From an uncultured Bacteroidales bacterium (GTDB lineage Bacteria > Bacteroidota > Bacteroidia > Bacteroidales > Bacteroidaceae), in NCBI GenBank assembly GCA_902779845.1, contig CACZCZ010000023.1, forward strand, positions 1-37,819: a DNA stretch of 37,819 bases, read 5' to 3'. The position numbers were made by a program, and so were the translations under genes. Positions within the stretch are counted from its first letter, which is position 1. Every line of letters begins with the position of its first letter. Under the pieces are notes generated by a model. That model searched no databases. It saw only the letters and a program-made list of their open reading frames with translations, and was not told the origin of the DNA. This document shows, in pieces, positions 1-9,030 of this stretch.

Positions 1-19
1 CGGAGCGAGCGTAAGTTAC

Positions 20-41
20 AGCCCCTGCAAAACAGGGGGCT
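20..41 (-). other. Small hairpin in the leader of the leftward transcript
   Basis: AGCCCCTG and CAGGGGGCT flank a short A-rich loop, with one bulged base. It lies about 20 nt downstream of the minus-strand -7 box and has no T tract, so it looks like a structured 5' end rather than a terminator. What RNA it belongs to is not visible. Confidence 0.35.
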
Positions 42-61
42 CCTTGTCTCGTTTGCGGGTG

Positions 62-93
62 CAAAGGTACGGCGACTTTTTCATTCCTGCAAG
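62..93 (-). promoter_or_regulatory. Minus-strand -33/-7 promoter firing out of the left edge
   Basis: Read on the minus strand, TACCTTTG (62-69) is preceded by exactly 20 nt and then TTG (90-92). The transcript would run leftward out of the window. Its first bases match those of the tRNA promoter at 22034, so a stable RNA or highly expressed gene is plausible, but its identity cannot be seen. Confidence 0.65.
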
Positions 94-173
94 CGTTTCT
101 GCGAAAATTTTATCCGCACATGCAAAAAAAATTTTTTACGCCGCTTCCCTCGCGCGCGTACATTATATTATTG

Positions 174-181
174 TACCTTTG
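174..181 (+). promoter_or_regulatory. -7 box upstream of the C69 peptidase gene
   Basis: TACCTTTG lies 27 nt before the ATG at 209 and is followed by CACG. No clear TTTG is present 20 nt upstream. The box falls downstream of any longer in-frame start, which supports the ATG at 209. Confidence 0.6.
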
Positions 182-208
182 CACGCCGAAAACAAAACAT
201 GTAATTAT

Positions 209-1837
209 ATGAAACGAACAAGCACTCTCATCCTCTCTCTTCTCATGGCTGCCACGGGCATGGCCTGCACCAATCTGATTGTGGGCAAACGTGCCTCTGC
301 CGACGGTTCGGTGATGGCGACCTACAATGCCGACGACTACGGGTCGTACGGTTTCATCCACTTCTACCCTGCCGGCACACATGCTGCAGGGACGATGCGG
401 GCGCTGTACGACTACGAGACGAACAACTACTTAGGCGAGATACCCGAGGCGCCATACACCTATGGTGTCGTGGGACAGATGAACGACCAGCAGCTCACCA
501 TCCTGGAGACGACCTTCGGCGGACGCGAGGAACTGGTGGACAGCACGGGACTGATGGATTACGGCTCGCTGATGTACGTGACGCTGCAACGAGCAAAGAA
601 TGCCCGCGAAGCCATTGATGTGTGGGTGGCGCTGGCAAACACCTATGGTTACAAGAGCGAGGGTGAAAGCATCACCTTTGCCGACCCCAATGAGGTGTGG
701 GTGATGGACATGATCGGACGCGGCCCTGGGGAGAAGGGCATTCTGTGGGTGGCGCGACGGCTGCCCGACGACTGCATCACGGGCCACGCCAACCAAGCTC
801 GTATTACCACCTTCCCACTCAAGGACAAGGAGAACTGCCTCTATGCCAAGGACGTGATTTCCTTCGCCCGCAAGAAGGGTTACTTCACAGGCAAGGACAA
901 GGAATTCTCATTCCGCGATGCCTATTCGCCCAACGACTTCTCGGCACGCCGCATCTGTGATGCCCGCGTGTGGAGTTTCTTCAACCGCTGCTGCGCAGGG
1001 ATGGAACGCTATCTGCCTTATGCCCAAGGATTCGAAGAGGGAACGGAGGAGATGCCGTGGTGCATCAAGCCCGACAAGCCCGTAACGCTGAACGCCCTGA
1101 AGCAGGCGATGCGCGACCATTTCGAGGGGACACCCTTTGACATGACCTCCGACATTGGTGCCGGTCCCTATGAGATGCCCTATCGCCCTACCCCGCTCTT
1201 CTTTGAGGTGGACAGCGTGAAATACTACCATGAACGCCCCATCTCTACGCAGCAGACAGCCGTCACCTATGTGGCACAGATGCGTTCTTGGCTGCCCAAT
1301 CATGTCGGCGGTGTGCTGTGGGTAGGCTTAGACGACGCGAACATGGTTGCCTACACCCCACTCTACTGCTGTGCCACCGAGATACCTGAATGCTATTCTG
1401 AGAGCGTTGCCAACGCCTTCACCTTCACACCACGCAGCGCCTACTGGCTCTGCAACGCTGTGGCCAACTTCGTATATCCACGCTACTGTCAGCTCTTCCC
1501 CGAATTGAAAGCGGTGCGCGATCAGTTGGACAACGACTTCGAGGGACTGCTTGACAAGACGGACAAGGAGGCGCTGTCCATGAGCACCGAGGAGGCTGTG
1601 CGACACCTGTCTGCCTACGGTTGTCGTGCAGCGGGAGCCATGATGGACCGCTGGCGCGGGCTGTTTGAACGCTTAATCGTGAAGTACAACGACATGGCTG
1701 AGAAGCCCGAGGAGAACGGTCAATATAAGCGTACAGCAGGCGGCGAACACGTGCCCCTCATCCGTCCGGGATATCCGGAGCGCTACCGCCGTGCCATCGT
1801 AAAGGAAACGGGTGACCGGTACAAGGCAAGCAGGTAG
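209..1837 (+). CDS. Secreted family C69 peptidase (dipeptidase-like Ntn hydrolase)
   Basis: 542-residue protein resembling the C69 dipeptidases, N-terminal-nucleophile hydrolases that release dipeptides or amino acids from peptides. Residues 1-19 form a signal peptide (MKRT followed by a hydrophobic run ending TGMA). Cys20 in ACTNLIVG follows immediately and is the expected catalytic nucleophile, so export processing could itself expose the active N-terminus. The following KRASADGSVM stretch and later conserved blocks fit the family. I chose the ATG at 209 because it starts the signal peptide and lies just after a -7 box; an in-frame TTG further upstream lies before the promoter. The gene is monocistronic and converges on folC. 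Expected location is the periplasm or outside the cell. Substrate specificity cannot be read from the sequence. Confidence 0.85.
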   Translation: MKRTSTLILSLLMAATGMACTNLIVGKRASADGSVMATYNADDYGSYGFIHFYPAGTHAAGTMRALYDYETNNYLGEIPEAPYTYGVVGQMNDQQLTILETTFGGREELVDSTGLMDYGSLMYVTLQRAKNAREAIDVWVALANTYGYKSEGESITFADPNEVWVMDMIGRGPGEKGILWVARRLPDDCITGHANQARITTFPLKDKENCLYAKDVISFARKKGYFTGKDKEFSFRDAYSPNDFSARRICDARVWSFFNRCCAGMERYLPYAQGFEEGTEEMPWCIKPDKPVTLNALKQAMRDHFEGTPFDMTSDIGAGPYEMPYRPTPLFFEVDSVKYYHERPISTQQTAVTYVAQMRSWLPNHVGGVLWVGLDDANMVAYTPLYCCATEIPECYSESVANAFTFTPRSAYWLCNAVANFVYPRYCQLFPELKAVRDQLDNDFEGLLDKTDKEALSMSTEEAVRHLSAYGCRAAGAMMDRWRGLFERLIVKYNDMAEKPEENGQYKRTAGGEHVPLIRPGYPERYRRAIVKETGDRYKASR

Positions 1838-1841
1838 GGAG

Positions 1842-1903
1842 AGTTGACAAGTTAACAAGTTAACAAGTTGACAAGTTAACAAGTTAACGGTTGACGGGTT
1901 AAC
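1842..1903. repeat. Tandem 8-bp AAGTTAAC/AAGTTGAC repeat
   Basis: About seven units of an 8-bp repeat, each centred on GTTAAC or GTTGAC, fill the gap between the convergent C69 and folC genes. The last, degenerate unit supplies the TAA stop of folC. No terminator hairpin with a T tract is seen here. Confidence 0.9.
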
Positions 1904-3149
1904 AGCAGGTGGTAAAATAGTCAGCTACGAGATAGCAGGAGCCACCTATCAAGATAAAGTCGTCGGGAGAGGCATCAGCATGTGCCGCCTCGACGGCTTC
2001 CTTTATAGAAGGAACACACACGCGCACACGGAGGCCATGACGCTCTGCCGCCTCAGCCAAGACATGGGCGGCAAGTGCTCGTTGGGAGGAAGGTTGGGTG
2101 ATGTAGAACTGTGCCCTGTCGCGCAACTGCTCGTAGAGCGTGAGCGCCTGTTCGTAGTCCTTGTCATCGACCATCCCGAAGACGACGCGCAGGACAGAGG
2201 CCTCCTGACGAAGCAACTGACGGACGACATAGGCGATGCCGGCAGCATTATGACCCACATCGCAAACGACGGTGGGATGCTCCCCGACCTGCTGCCAACG
2301 GCCACGCAAACCCGTGAGGAGGCTCACATGAGCCAGCCCATCGCGCATAGCCTCGTCCGTGAGACGGGCGGCATAGAAAGGCTGCTTGCAGAGTTCGTCG
2401 ATGGCACACTGCACCGTGCGGAGATTTGCACATTGGTAGTCGCCCTGCAATTCGAAAGGAACAAGAGGCCATTCTTCCTCATCCGCAAAACGAATAGAGG
2501 AAGTATTGCCGGCAGTTTTCACAAACACTTCGTGCACTGAGGCGTCCGGTGCCTCGCCAATCACCACAGGCACACCGACTTTTATGATGCCAGCCTTCTC
2601 CGTGGCAATCTGAGCAAGTGTGTCACCCAGGAACTGCTGGTGGTCGAAGGAGATGTTGGTGATGATGCTGAGGTCGGGACGGATGATGTTGGTGCAATCC
2701 AGACGCCCGCCAAGTCCCACCTCCACAACGGCCACATCAACCTCCTGCTCAGCGAAGTAGAGGAAGGCCAAGGCCGTTGTCAACTCAAAGAAAGAGGGAT
2801 AGAGCGACTCGAAGAAAGAGCGCTCCTGCTCCACGAAATCAATGACACGCTGCTCGGAAATCATCTCACCATTCACACGGATGCGCTCGCGAAAGTCCTC
2901 GAGATGCGGCGAGGTGTAAAGCCCTACGCGCAGACCTGCCGCCTGGAGGACTGCGGCCAACGAGGATGAGACGCTGCCCTTGCCGTTGGTTCCCGCCACA
3001 TGGATGGTGCGATAGCGACGATGGGGATGCCCGAAATGGCTGTCCAGCGCAAGGGTGTTGGAGAGACCTTCTTTATAGGCGCCAGCCCCGATGTTCTGGA
3101 ACAACGGGGCTGCATGGTATAAATAATCTATGGTCTGACGGTAGTTCAT
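1899..3149 (-). CDS. folC: Bifunctional folylpolyglutamate / dihydrofolate synthase FolC
   Basis: 416 residues, the usual length for FolC. It ligates glutamate to folates (and dihydropteroate to dihydrofolate) with ATP in the cytoplasm. Seen: the Mur-ligase-type P-loop GTNGKGSV at residues 53-60, a TSPHL block just after it (around 79), the [10 protein letters not shown](C)TN motif, TNISFDHQ, and a C-terminal region with DVGHN typical of the family's second domain. Its ATG overlaps the dnaJ stop codon as ATGA, so translation is probably coupled to dnaJ. The stop codon lies inside the 8-bp tandem repeat. Whether both activities are present is inferred from the family. Confidence 0.93.
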   Translation of the reverse strand: MNYRQTIDYLYHAAPLFQNIGAGAYKEGLSNTLALDSHFGHPHRRYRTIHVAGTNGKGSVSSSLAAVLQAAGLRVGLYTSPHLEDFRERIRVNGEMISEQRVIDFVEQERSFFESLYPSFFELTTALAFLYFAEQEVDVAVVEVGLGGRLDCTNIIRPDLSIITNISFDHQQFLGDTLAQIATEKAGIIKVGVPVVIGEAPDASVHEVFVKTAGNTSSIRFADEEEWPLVPFELQGDYQCANLRTVQCAIDELCKQPFYAARLTDEAMRDGLAHVSLLTGLRGRWQQVGEHPTVVCDVGHNAAGIAYVVRQLLRQEASVLRVVFGMVDDKDYEQALTLYEQLRDRAQFYITQPSSQRALAAHVLAEAAERHGLRVRVCVPSIKEAVEAAHADASPDDFILIGGSCYLVADYFTTCC

Positions 3150-4348
3150 TCAAACAAGTGTTTGAAATGATTGAAGATGCGGTTCTTGACACTCTGTGTA
3201 GGGCTGATGCTCTCGCTGTCGCGAAGCTTCTCGAACATCTCCTTCTCACCACGTGAGAGGGATTCAGGGATATAGACGGAGATGTTGACAATCTGGTCGC
3301 CATTGCCATAGCCGTAACCCTGCAGGAACGGGAGGCCCTTGCCACGCAGACGCAATACCTTGCCCGGCTGTGTGCCGGGTTCAATCTTCAGCTTCACCTT
3401 GCCGTCGAGTGTGGGCACTTCCACACTGCCGCCCAACACTGCCGTGGGCAGGTCGATGAGCAGGTTGTAGATGATGTCATTGTCCTGACGGATGAAGTCC
3501 TTGTCCTGTTCTACCTCGATAAAGACCTGGATGTCGCCGGGGACGCCATTGTGAATGGCTGCATCGCCCTTGCCCGGGACTGTGACGACCATGCCGTCAG
3601 CTACGCCTGCGGGAATCTTCACCTCTACGACCTCATCGCCAGTCTGCACGCCAGTGCCACCGCAGAGGTGACATTTGTTCTTGATGACCTTACCCTCGCC
3701 GCCGCAGTCGGGACACACGCTCTGCGTCTGCATCATTCCGAACATGGAACGCTGCTGGCGCAGCACATAGCCGCTGCCATGACACGTGGGACATGTCTGG
3801 GCATCGCCGCTGCCATTCTCGGCGCCGCTGCCGTGGCAATGTGTACAGGTAACCTTCTTGCGGACCTTGAACTTCTTGGTGACACCCGTGGCACACTCCT
3901 TCAGCGTCAGGCGCACCTTCAGGCGCAGGTCGCCGCCCCGATGTTGCTGGCGTCGTGCGCCGCCGCCACCGAAGCCGCCGCCGAAGGGATTGAATCCACC
4001 ACCGAACGATGCGCCGCCTCCAAAGAGATCGGAGAAGATGTCGCCAAACTGCGAGAAGATGTCGTCCATCGACATGTTCTGATAGCTGCCGCCTGCCGCG
4101 CCACCCACGCCGGCAAAGCCGAACTGGTCGTAGCGCTGTCGCTTCTGCGGATCATGAAGGACATCGTAGGCCTCAGCCGCCTCCTTGAACTTGGCTTCGG
4201 CTTCCTTCTTCTCGGCCTCGGACTTGTCGCCCTGACGGTCGGGGTGATATTTGATGGCCATCTTCTTGTAGGCCGCCTTGATTTCCTGCTCGGTAGCAGT
4301 TTTGGCGACCCCAAGGACCTCGTAGTAATCTCTTTTCTGTTCTGCCAT
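3146..4348 (-). CDS. dnaJ: Chaperone protein DnaJ (Hsp40)
   Basis: 400 residues. Co-chaperone that delivers unfolded clients to DnaK and stimulates its ATPase. All standard parts are visible: J domain (residues 1-75) with HPD at 35-37, Gly/Phe-rich linker (about 80-135), four zinc-binding CxxCxGxG repeats (CTHCHGSG 168, CPTCHGSG 186, CPDCGGEG 212, CHLCGGTG 226) and the C-terminal substrate and dimer domains. It follows grpE by 15 nt. An AAAGGAGG Shine-Dalgarno sequence sits just upstream of the ATG, which is unusually strong for this phylum. The stop overlaps the folC start (ATGA). No CIRCE-type element was seen upstream of the cluster. Confidence 0.97.
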   Translation of the reverse strand: MAEQKRDYYEVLGVAKTATEQEIKAAYKKMAIKYHPDRQGDKSEAEKKEAEAKFKEAAEAYDVLHDPQKRQRYDQFGFAGVGGAAGGSYQNMSMDDIFSQFGDIFSDLFGGGASFGGGFNPFGGGFGGGGARRQQHRGGDLRLKVRLTLKECATGVTKKFKVRKKVTCTHCHGSGAENGSGDAQTCPTCHGSGYVLRQQRSMFGMMQTQSVCPDCGGEGKVIKNKCHLCGGTGVQTGDEVVEVKIPAGVADGMVVTVPGKGDAAIHNGVPGDIQVFIEVEQDKDFIRQDNDIIYNLLIDLPTAVLGGSVEVPTLDGKVKLKIEPGTQPGKVLRLRGKGLPFLQGYGYGNGDQIVNISVYIPESLSRGEKEMFEKLRDSESISPTQSVKNRIFNHFKHLFE

Positions 4349-4363
4349 GTTTTCCTCCTTTCT

Positions 4364-4954
4364 TTACATCCCTACTGCCACTTTGGCATGACGAATGACC
4401 TGGTCGTTGAGGGTGTAGCCCTTCTCGACACAGTCGATGACGCGACCTTTCTGTTCATCGGGCACGCCAGGCACCTGTGCGATAGCCTCATGCAGGTCAA
4501 CATTGAACTCCTGCCCTTCGGTCTCGATCTGCTTGACGCCCAAGCCCGCGAGCGCCTTGATGAACTTCTGATAGATGAGTTCCACGCCCTCGGCGACGGC
4601 AGCCACATCCTCAGCATTCTTCATAGAGGGAAGAGCGCGCTCCAAGTCATCCACGATGGGCAAGAGTGCCGTGACAGCGCTCCTGGAGCCATTGAGAATC
4701 AGTTCGCTCTTCTCCTTGATGGTTCTTTTGCGATAGTTCTCGAACTCCGCTTGCTTGTAGAGCGCCTGTGTCTTCAATTCTTCAATTTCAGCCTGAGCGA
4801 CGGCGAGGAGTTCCTCGGGTGTCTTTTCTGCTTCGGGCGCATCGCCGGCGGCAGAGTCGCCCTCCGCAGCAGGTTCTGCTGTGTTATCCTTTTCTGTGTT
4901 CTCGACATTCACTTCGTTGTCGAGTTCTTCTTTCTCTTTCAATTCTTCTGCCAT
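4364..4954 (-). CDS. grpE: Nucleotide exchange factor GrpE
   Basis: 196 residues from the ATG at 4954. Exchanges ADP on DnaK. The N-terminal 60 residues are acidic and disordered (rich in E, D and A), followed by the long helix with FENYRKRT and the C-terminal beta domain (DLHEAIAQVP, KGYTLNDQVIRHAKVAVG). An in-frame ATG at 5008 would add 18 residues (MRLGTFFAARKANKTTTT), but a partial -7 box (GTTCTTTG, 4987-4994) lies inside that extension, so I prefer 4954. It sits 68 nt downstream of the ABC-F gene, followed by dnaJ, and could be transcribed from its own weak promoter or by read-through. Confidence 0.93.
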   Translation of the reverse strand: MAEELKEKEELDNEVNVENTEKDNTAEPAAEGDSAAGDAPEAEKTPEELLAVAQAEIEELKTQALYKQAEFENYRKRTIKEKSELILNGSRSAVTALLPIVDDLERALPSMKNAEDVAAVAEGVELIYQKFIKALAGLGVKQIETEGQEFNVDLHEAIAQVPGVPDEQKGRVIDCVEKGYTLNDQVIRHAKVAVGM

Positions 4955-5022
4955 TGTTGTAGTAGTTTTGTTTGCCTTACGGGCTGCAAAGAACGTGCCA
5001 AGCCTCATTTCTGCTCCAAACT

Positions 5023-6648
<1,626 letters not shown>

Positions 6649-6656
6649 TTAATTGG

Positions 6657-6681
6657 ACAATTTGACTATTTACAATTTGAC
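6657..6681. repeat. Direct repeat ACAATTTGAC x2 in the ABC-F leader
   Basis: Two perfect copies of ACAATTTGAC (6657-6666 and 6672-6681), period 15, lie in the untranslated leader between the -7 box and the ATG of the ABC-F gene. Confidence 0.8.
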
Positions 6682-6715
6682 AATAAGAATCTTACTCTTT
6701 GACGATTTGCGGGCG

Positions 6716-6723
6716 CAAAGGTA
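6716..6723 (-). promoter_or_regulatory. -7 box for the ABC-F gene
   Basis: Minus-strand TACCTTTG followed by CGCCCGCAAA, giving a leader of roughly 65 nt. No TTG at the 20-nt position. It may drive ABC-F and, by read-through, grpE-dnaJ-folC. Confidence 0.6.
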
Positions 6724-6810
6724 CGATAAAATCCTGAGACTACCGCCCTTTACATCGAAATTCATGTCTTCCCGAGGCTTTTTAGGAACAGAGAAGGGCT
6801 GTAAAGCATG

Positions 6811-6846
6811 AAGAGCATGGTCTTATGGACTTAAGACCATGCTCTT
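6811..6846. repeat. Perfect 15-bp inverted repeat with the ATGGTCTTATG motif
   Basis: AAGAGCATGGTCTTA (6811-6825), a 6-nt loop and its exact complement (6832-6846). It lies 28 nt past the GH43 stop codon. It lacks a T tract on either side, so it is a poor intrinsic terminator but could protect or process a 3' end. The left arm and loop carry ATGGTCTTATG, which recurs at 15723 and 33225. Confidence 0.85.
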
Positions 6847-6873
6847 CAGCGCGTAAGACCTAAGTCTTATCGT

Positions 6874-8949
6874 TTAGTTGATGAGGAATGTCTTCGTAAG
6901 GCCCCGATAGGTGGCACGTACAGTGGCACGGCCTGCAGTGACGGGACTGATTTCGAAGGTCACGCCGGGAAGTTCGGAAGTGGCTTTCAGGACGGAGTTG
7001 TCCTTCAGGGGCGCATAAACCTGATAGTGAGTGGCATCGGTGTAGCCATTGGCATTGCTGCTGTAGATGGGTGTTGCAGGGATGTTCAGGCGCTTGCCGT
7101 CCACTGTGATGGTGACTTCGGGCGCCTTCGCCTTCCAGGACTGCGGATAGGAATAGCGATAGGAACCGTTCTTGGAGAAAGCGATTCCGTGGAGGTCGAA
7201 GAGGCCGACAGGGCGCTGCGGCTGCTGGCGGCGCCCCCACTGCTGACGACCTTGCGGCTCGGGCTGCTGCACTTCGGGGCCCTCGACAACGAGGTAGATG
7301 GCGTGCTTGCCGTTGAGGCCCTCAACAGCAGGCACAGGGCAGAAGATAGTCTGGGGTTCGCGCGGTGCATCAGCGGGCACATCAATGACCTGAATCTCGC
7401 GACCATTCCACACATTGTTATTATAGGGGCCGTCAAGCATCACATGAATCTTGAAGGCACCATGGCCGCTGGGAGTCAGTTGCAGATTAAGACATGTCTG
7501 GTCGCCCGGTTTCGTGCCCTCAAAGGCGGGCACGCCTTTCTGTGTCTGCTCCAGACCACCGAAGCCAAAGTACTTGAAGCCAATGACGCCACCATTCTTG
7601 ATGCCGGCGAGATCCATGTGATTGGACCAGATGTCATGGTTGTCCTGCAGCCATTCGTTAGAACCGGGGCCCGTCATGTAGCAGGCGATGCCTGCGCTGT
7701 AATACTGATACGGGGGCAAGCCGAAGATCTGGAAGCCCTCGCTGGTGACCTCTGCACCACGATATTCGTTGCCATCGGCAGCCTTAGCTGTCCATACATT
7801 GTCCTTAGCGAAGGGATCGTAGGCGGTGATGCGAACCTGTCCGCCCTTGGCCACGGGCTTCTTGTCCCACTCAATCTTGACGGGCGCCACCATTGCCTGA
7901 CGAGCGTTGGCATAGCCGCGCGGTGGACGATGGTAGAAGACATACCACTGGCCGTTGATTTCCTGCAACGAGCCGTGGGTGTTATGGGCCGCATTAGAGG
8001 TCACAATCTTAGAACCATCCTGATTGAGCACCACGCCACGGCTATCGACAAGAACGCCACCGGCACGCCAGGGGCCGAGGGGAGAATCGCCGTAAGCATA
8101 ACGCAGCGCGCTGTTGGTGTTTCCGAGGCCATACTCCTTGCCGCTGTAGCCGGAGAAGACCATCACATACTTGTTGCCGACCTGACGAATGCTGGAGGCC
8201 TCGAAGAAGTTGAAGTCCAGCGGGTTCTGGCCCTTGTAGAGAGCCGTGTATTCGCTGCCTTCCTTGTCCAAGAGGCGACCGTCATGACTGCTGGCAGGGA
8301 TGAAGGGGTCAATGACCTTGGTGCCCGGACGCACAGCGTACATATTATCGGGATCGAGCTGATAGGCAGTGGAGTGCTGGAAGCCGTAGAAGACATAAGC
8401 ACGGAAGCCGCGTGCAAAGTCGGGATCCTTCTTGTCGGTGACTGTCTCGACGAAGACGCTGGGGTCGAAGTCTATCAGAGAGCCTTCAACGCAGGCGCGG
8501 CCATCGGGCGTCAAGTTAACAGGCGTAAAGGGACCATCCGGACGGTCGCTCTTGCAGACCATTCCCACACGGCGCCATCCGCGGGAGTGAGGATAGAGCC
8601 AATAGGTCTTCTTGCCAGTGGTCTTGTCTCTGACCTCCACCAAGTCTGGCGCAAACATCGTATCCCAGCGGCCATCTACGAAATAGGAAAAGATGGGACC
8701 CTCATCGCGCCACTGCGTGAGGTCCTCGACGGGTGCCGACCACATCCGGACATCGTTGCCACAATATTCGCTGAAGTGAGTGTCGTGTGAACCGATAATA
8801 TAGGCTCGGAACTTGCCCGGCTGATCGGGGTCTTCAAAGACGCGCGGTTCGCCGTCGGGCAGATGCTCCCACAAAGGGAGATAGGGATTCTGGGCGCTTA
8901 CCGTAAGCGCGCCACACAGCATGACTGTGAACAAAAGAAAACGTTTCAT
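6874..8949 (-). CDS. Secreted family 43 glycoside hydrolase with a C-terminal CBM6-like domain
   Basis: 691 residues. Signal peptide 1-19 (ends TVSAQ). A five-bladed propeller of the GH43 type follows. Candidate catalytic acids are Asp40 in VFEDPD (base), Asp162 in DFDPSVF (pKa modulator) and Glu250 in FFEASS (acid), all in the expected order. GH43 enzymes usually cut arabinose or xylose side chains or backbones of plant glycans. Residues about 400-595 resemble a carbohydrate-binding domain (CBM6 type, ending GLFDLHGIAF), interrupted by a Gln/Arg/Pro-rich insert (559-581). A short beta-rich tail follows. No SusC/SusD pair is nearby, so this is not an obvious polysaccharide utilisation locus. 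Its own promoter is not clear; the terminator of glgP lies just upstream. Exact substrate unknown. Confidence 0.82.
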   Translation of the reverse strand: MKRFLLFTVMLCGALTVSAQNPYLPLWEHLPDGEPRVFEDPDQPGKFRAYIIGSHDTHFSEYCGNDVRMWSAPVEDLTQWRDEGPIFSYFVDGRWDTMFAPDLVEVRDKTTGKKTYWLYPHSRGWRRVGMVCKSDRPDGPFTPVNLTPDGRACVEGSLIDFDPSVFVETVTDKKDPDFARGFRAYVFYGFQHSTAYQLDPDNMYAVRPGTKVIDPFIPASSHDGRLLDKEGSEYTALYKGQNPLDFNFFEASSIRQVGNKYVMVFSGYSGKEYGLGNTNSALRYAYGDSPLGPWRAGGVLVDSRGVVLNQDGSKIVTSNAAHNTHGSLQEINGQWYVFYHRPPRGYANARQAMVAPVKIEWDKKPVAKGGQVRITAYDPFAKDNVWTAKAADGNEYRGAEVTSEGFQIFGLPPYQYYSAGIACYMTGPGSNEWLQDNHDIWSNHMDLAGIKNGGVIGFKYFGFGGLEQTQKGVPAFEGTKPGDQTCLNLQLTPSGHGAFKIHVMLDGPYNNNVWNGREIQVIDVPADAPREPQTIFCPVPAVEGLNGKHAIYLVVEGPEVQQPEPQGRQQWGRRQQPQRPVGLFDLHGIAFSKNGSYRYSYPQSWKAKAPEVTITVDGKRLNIPATPIYSSNANGYTDATHYQVYAPLKDNSVLKATSELPGVTFEISPVTAGRATVRATYRGLTKTFLIN

Positions 8950-8973
8950 TGAGATAGAGATAGATTGTTAGTT

Positions 8974-9010
8974 AAAAGAACCCCGCCTTCTCGATGAGCT
9001 GGCGGGGTTC
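8974..9010 (-). terminator. Intrinsic terminator of the glycogen operon
   Basis: Perfect 10-bp stem GAACCCCGCC/GGCGGGGTTC with a 13-nt loop, followed on the minus strand by TTTT. It lies 20 nt past the phosphorylase stop and separates it from the GH43 gene. Confidence 0.9.
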
Positions 9011-9030
9011 CTGTTGCGTTGGTGTTGCGA

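Noticed and set aside
1842-1903. Possible CRISPR array
   Set aside because: The unit is 8 bp with no unique spacers and there are no cas genes in the window; it is a simple tandem repeat.
7027-8790. Long plus-strand open frame opposite the GH43 gene
   Set aside because: Antisense shadow of a gene with signal peptide and catalytic residues; the translated product is low in recognisable motifs.
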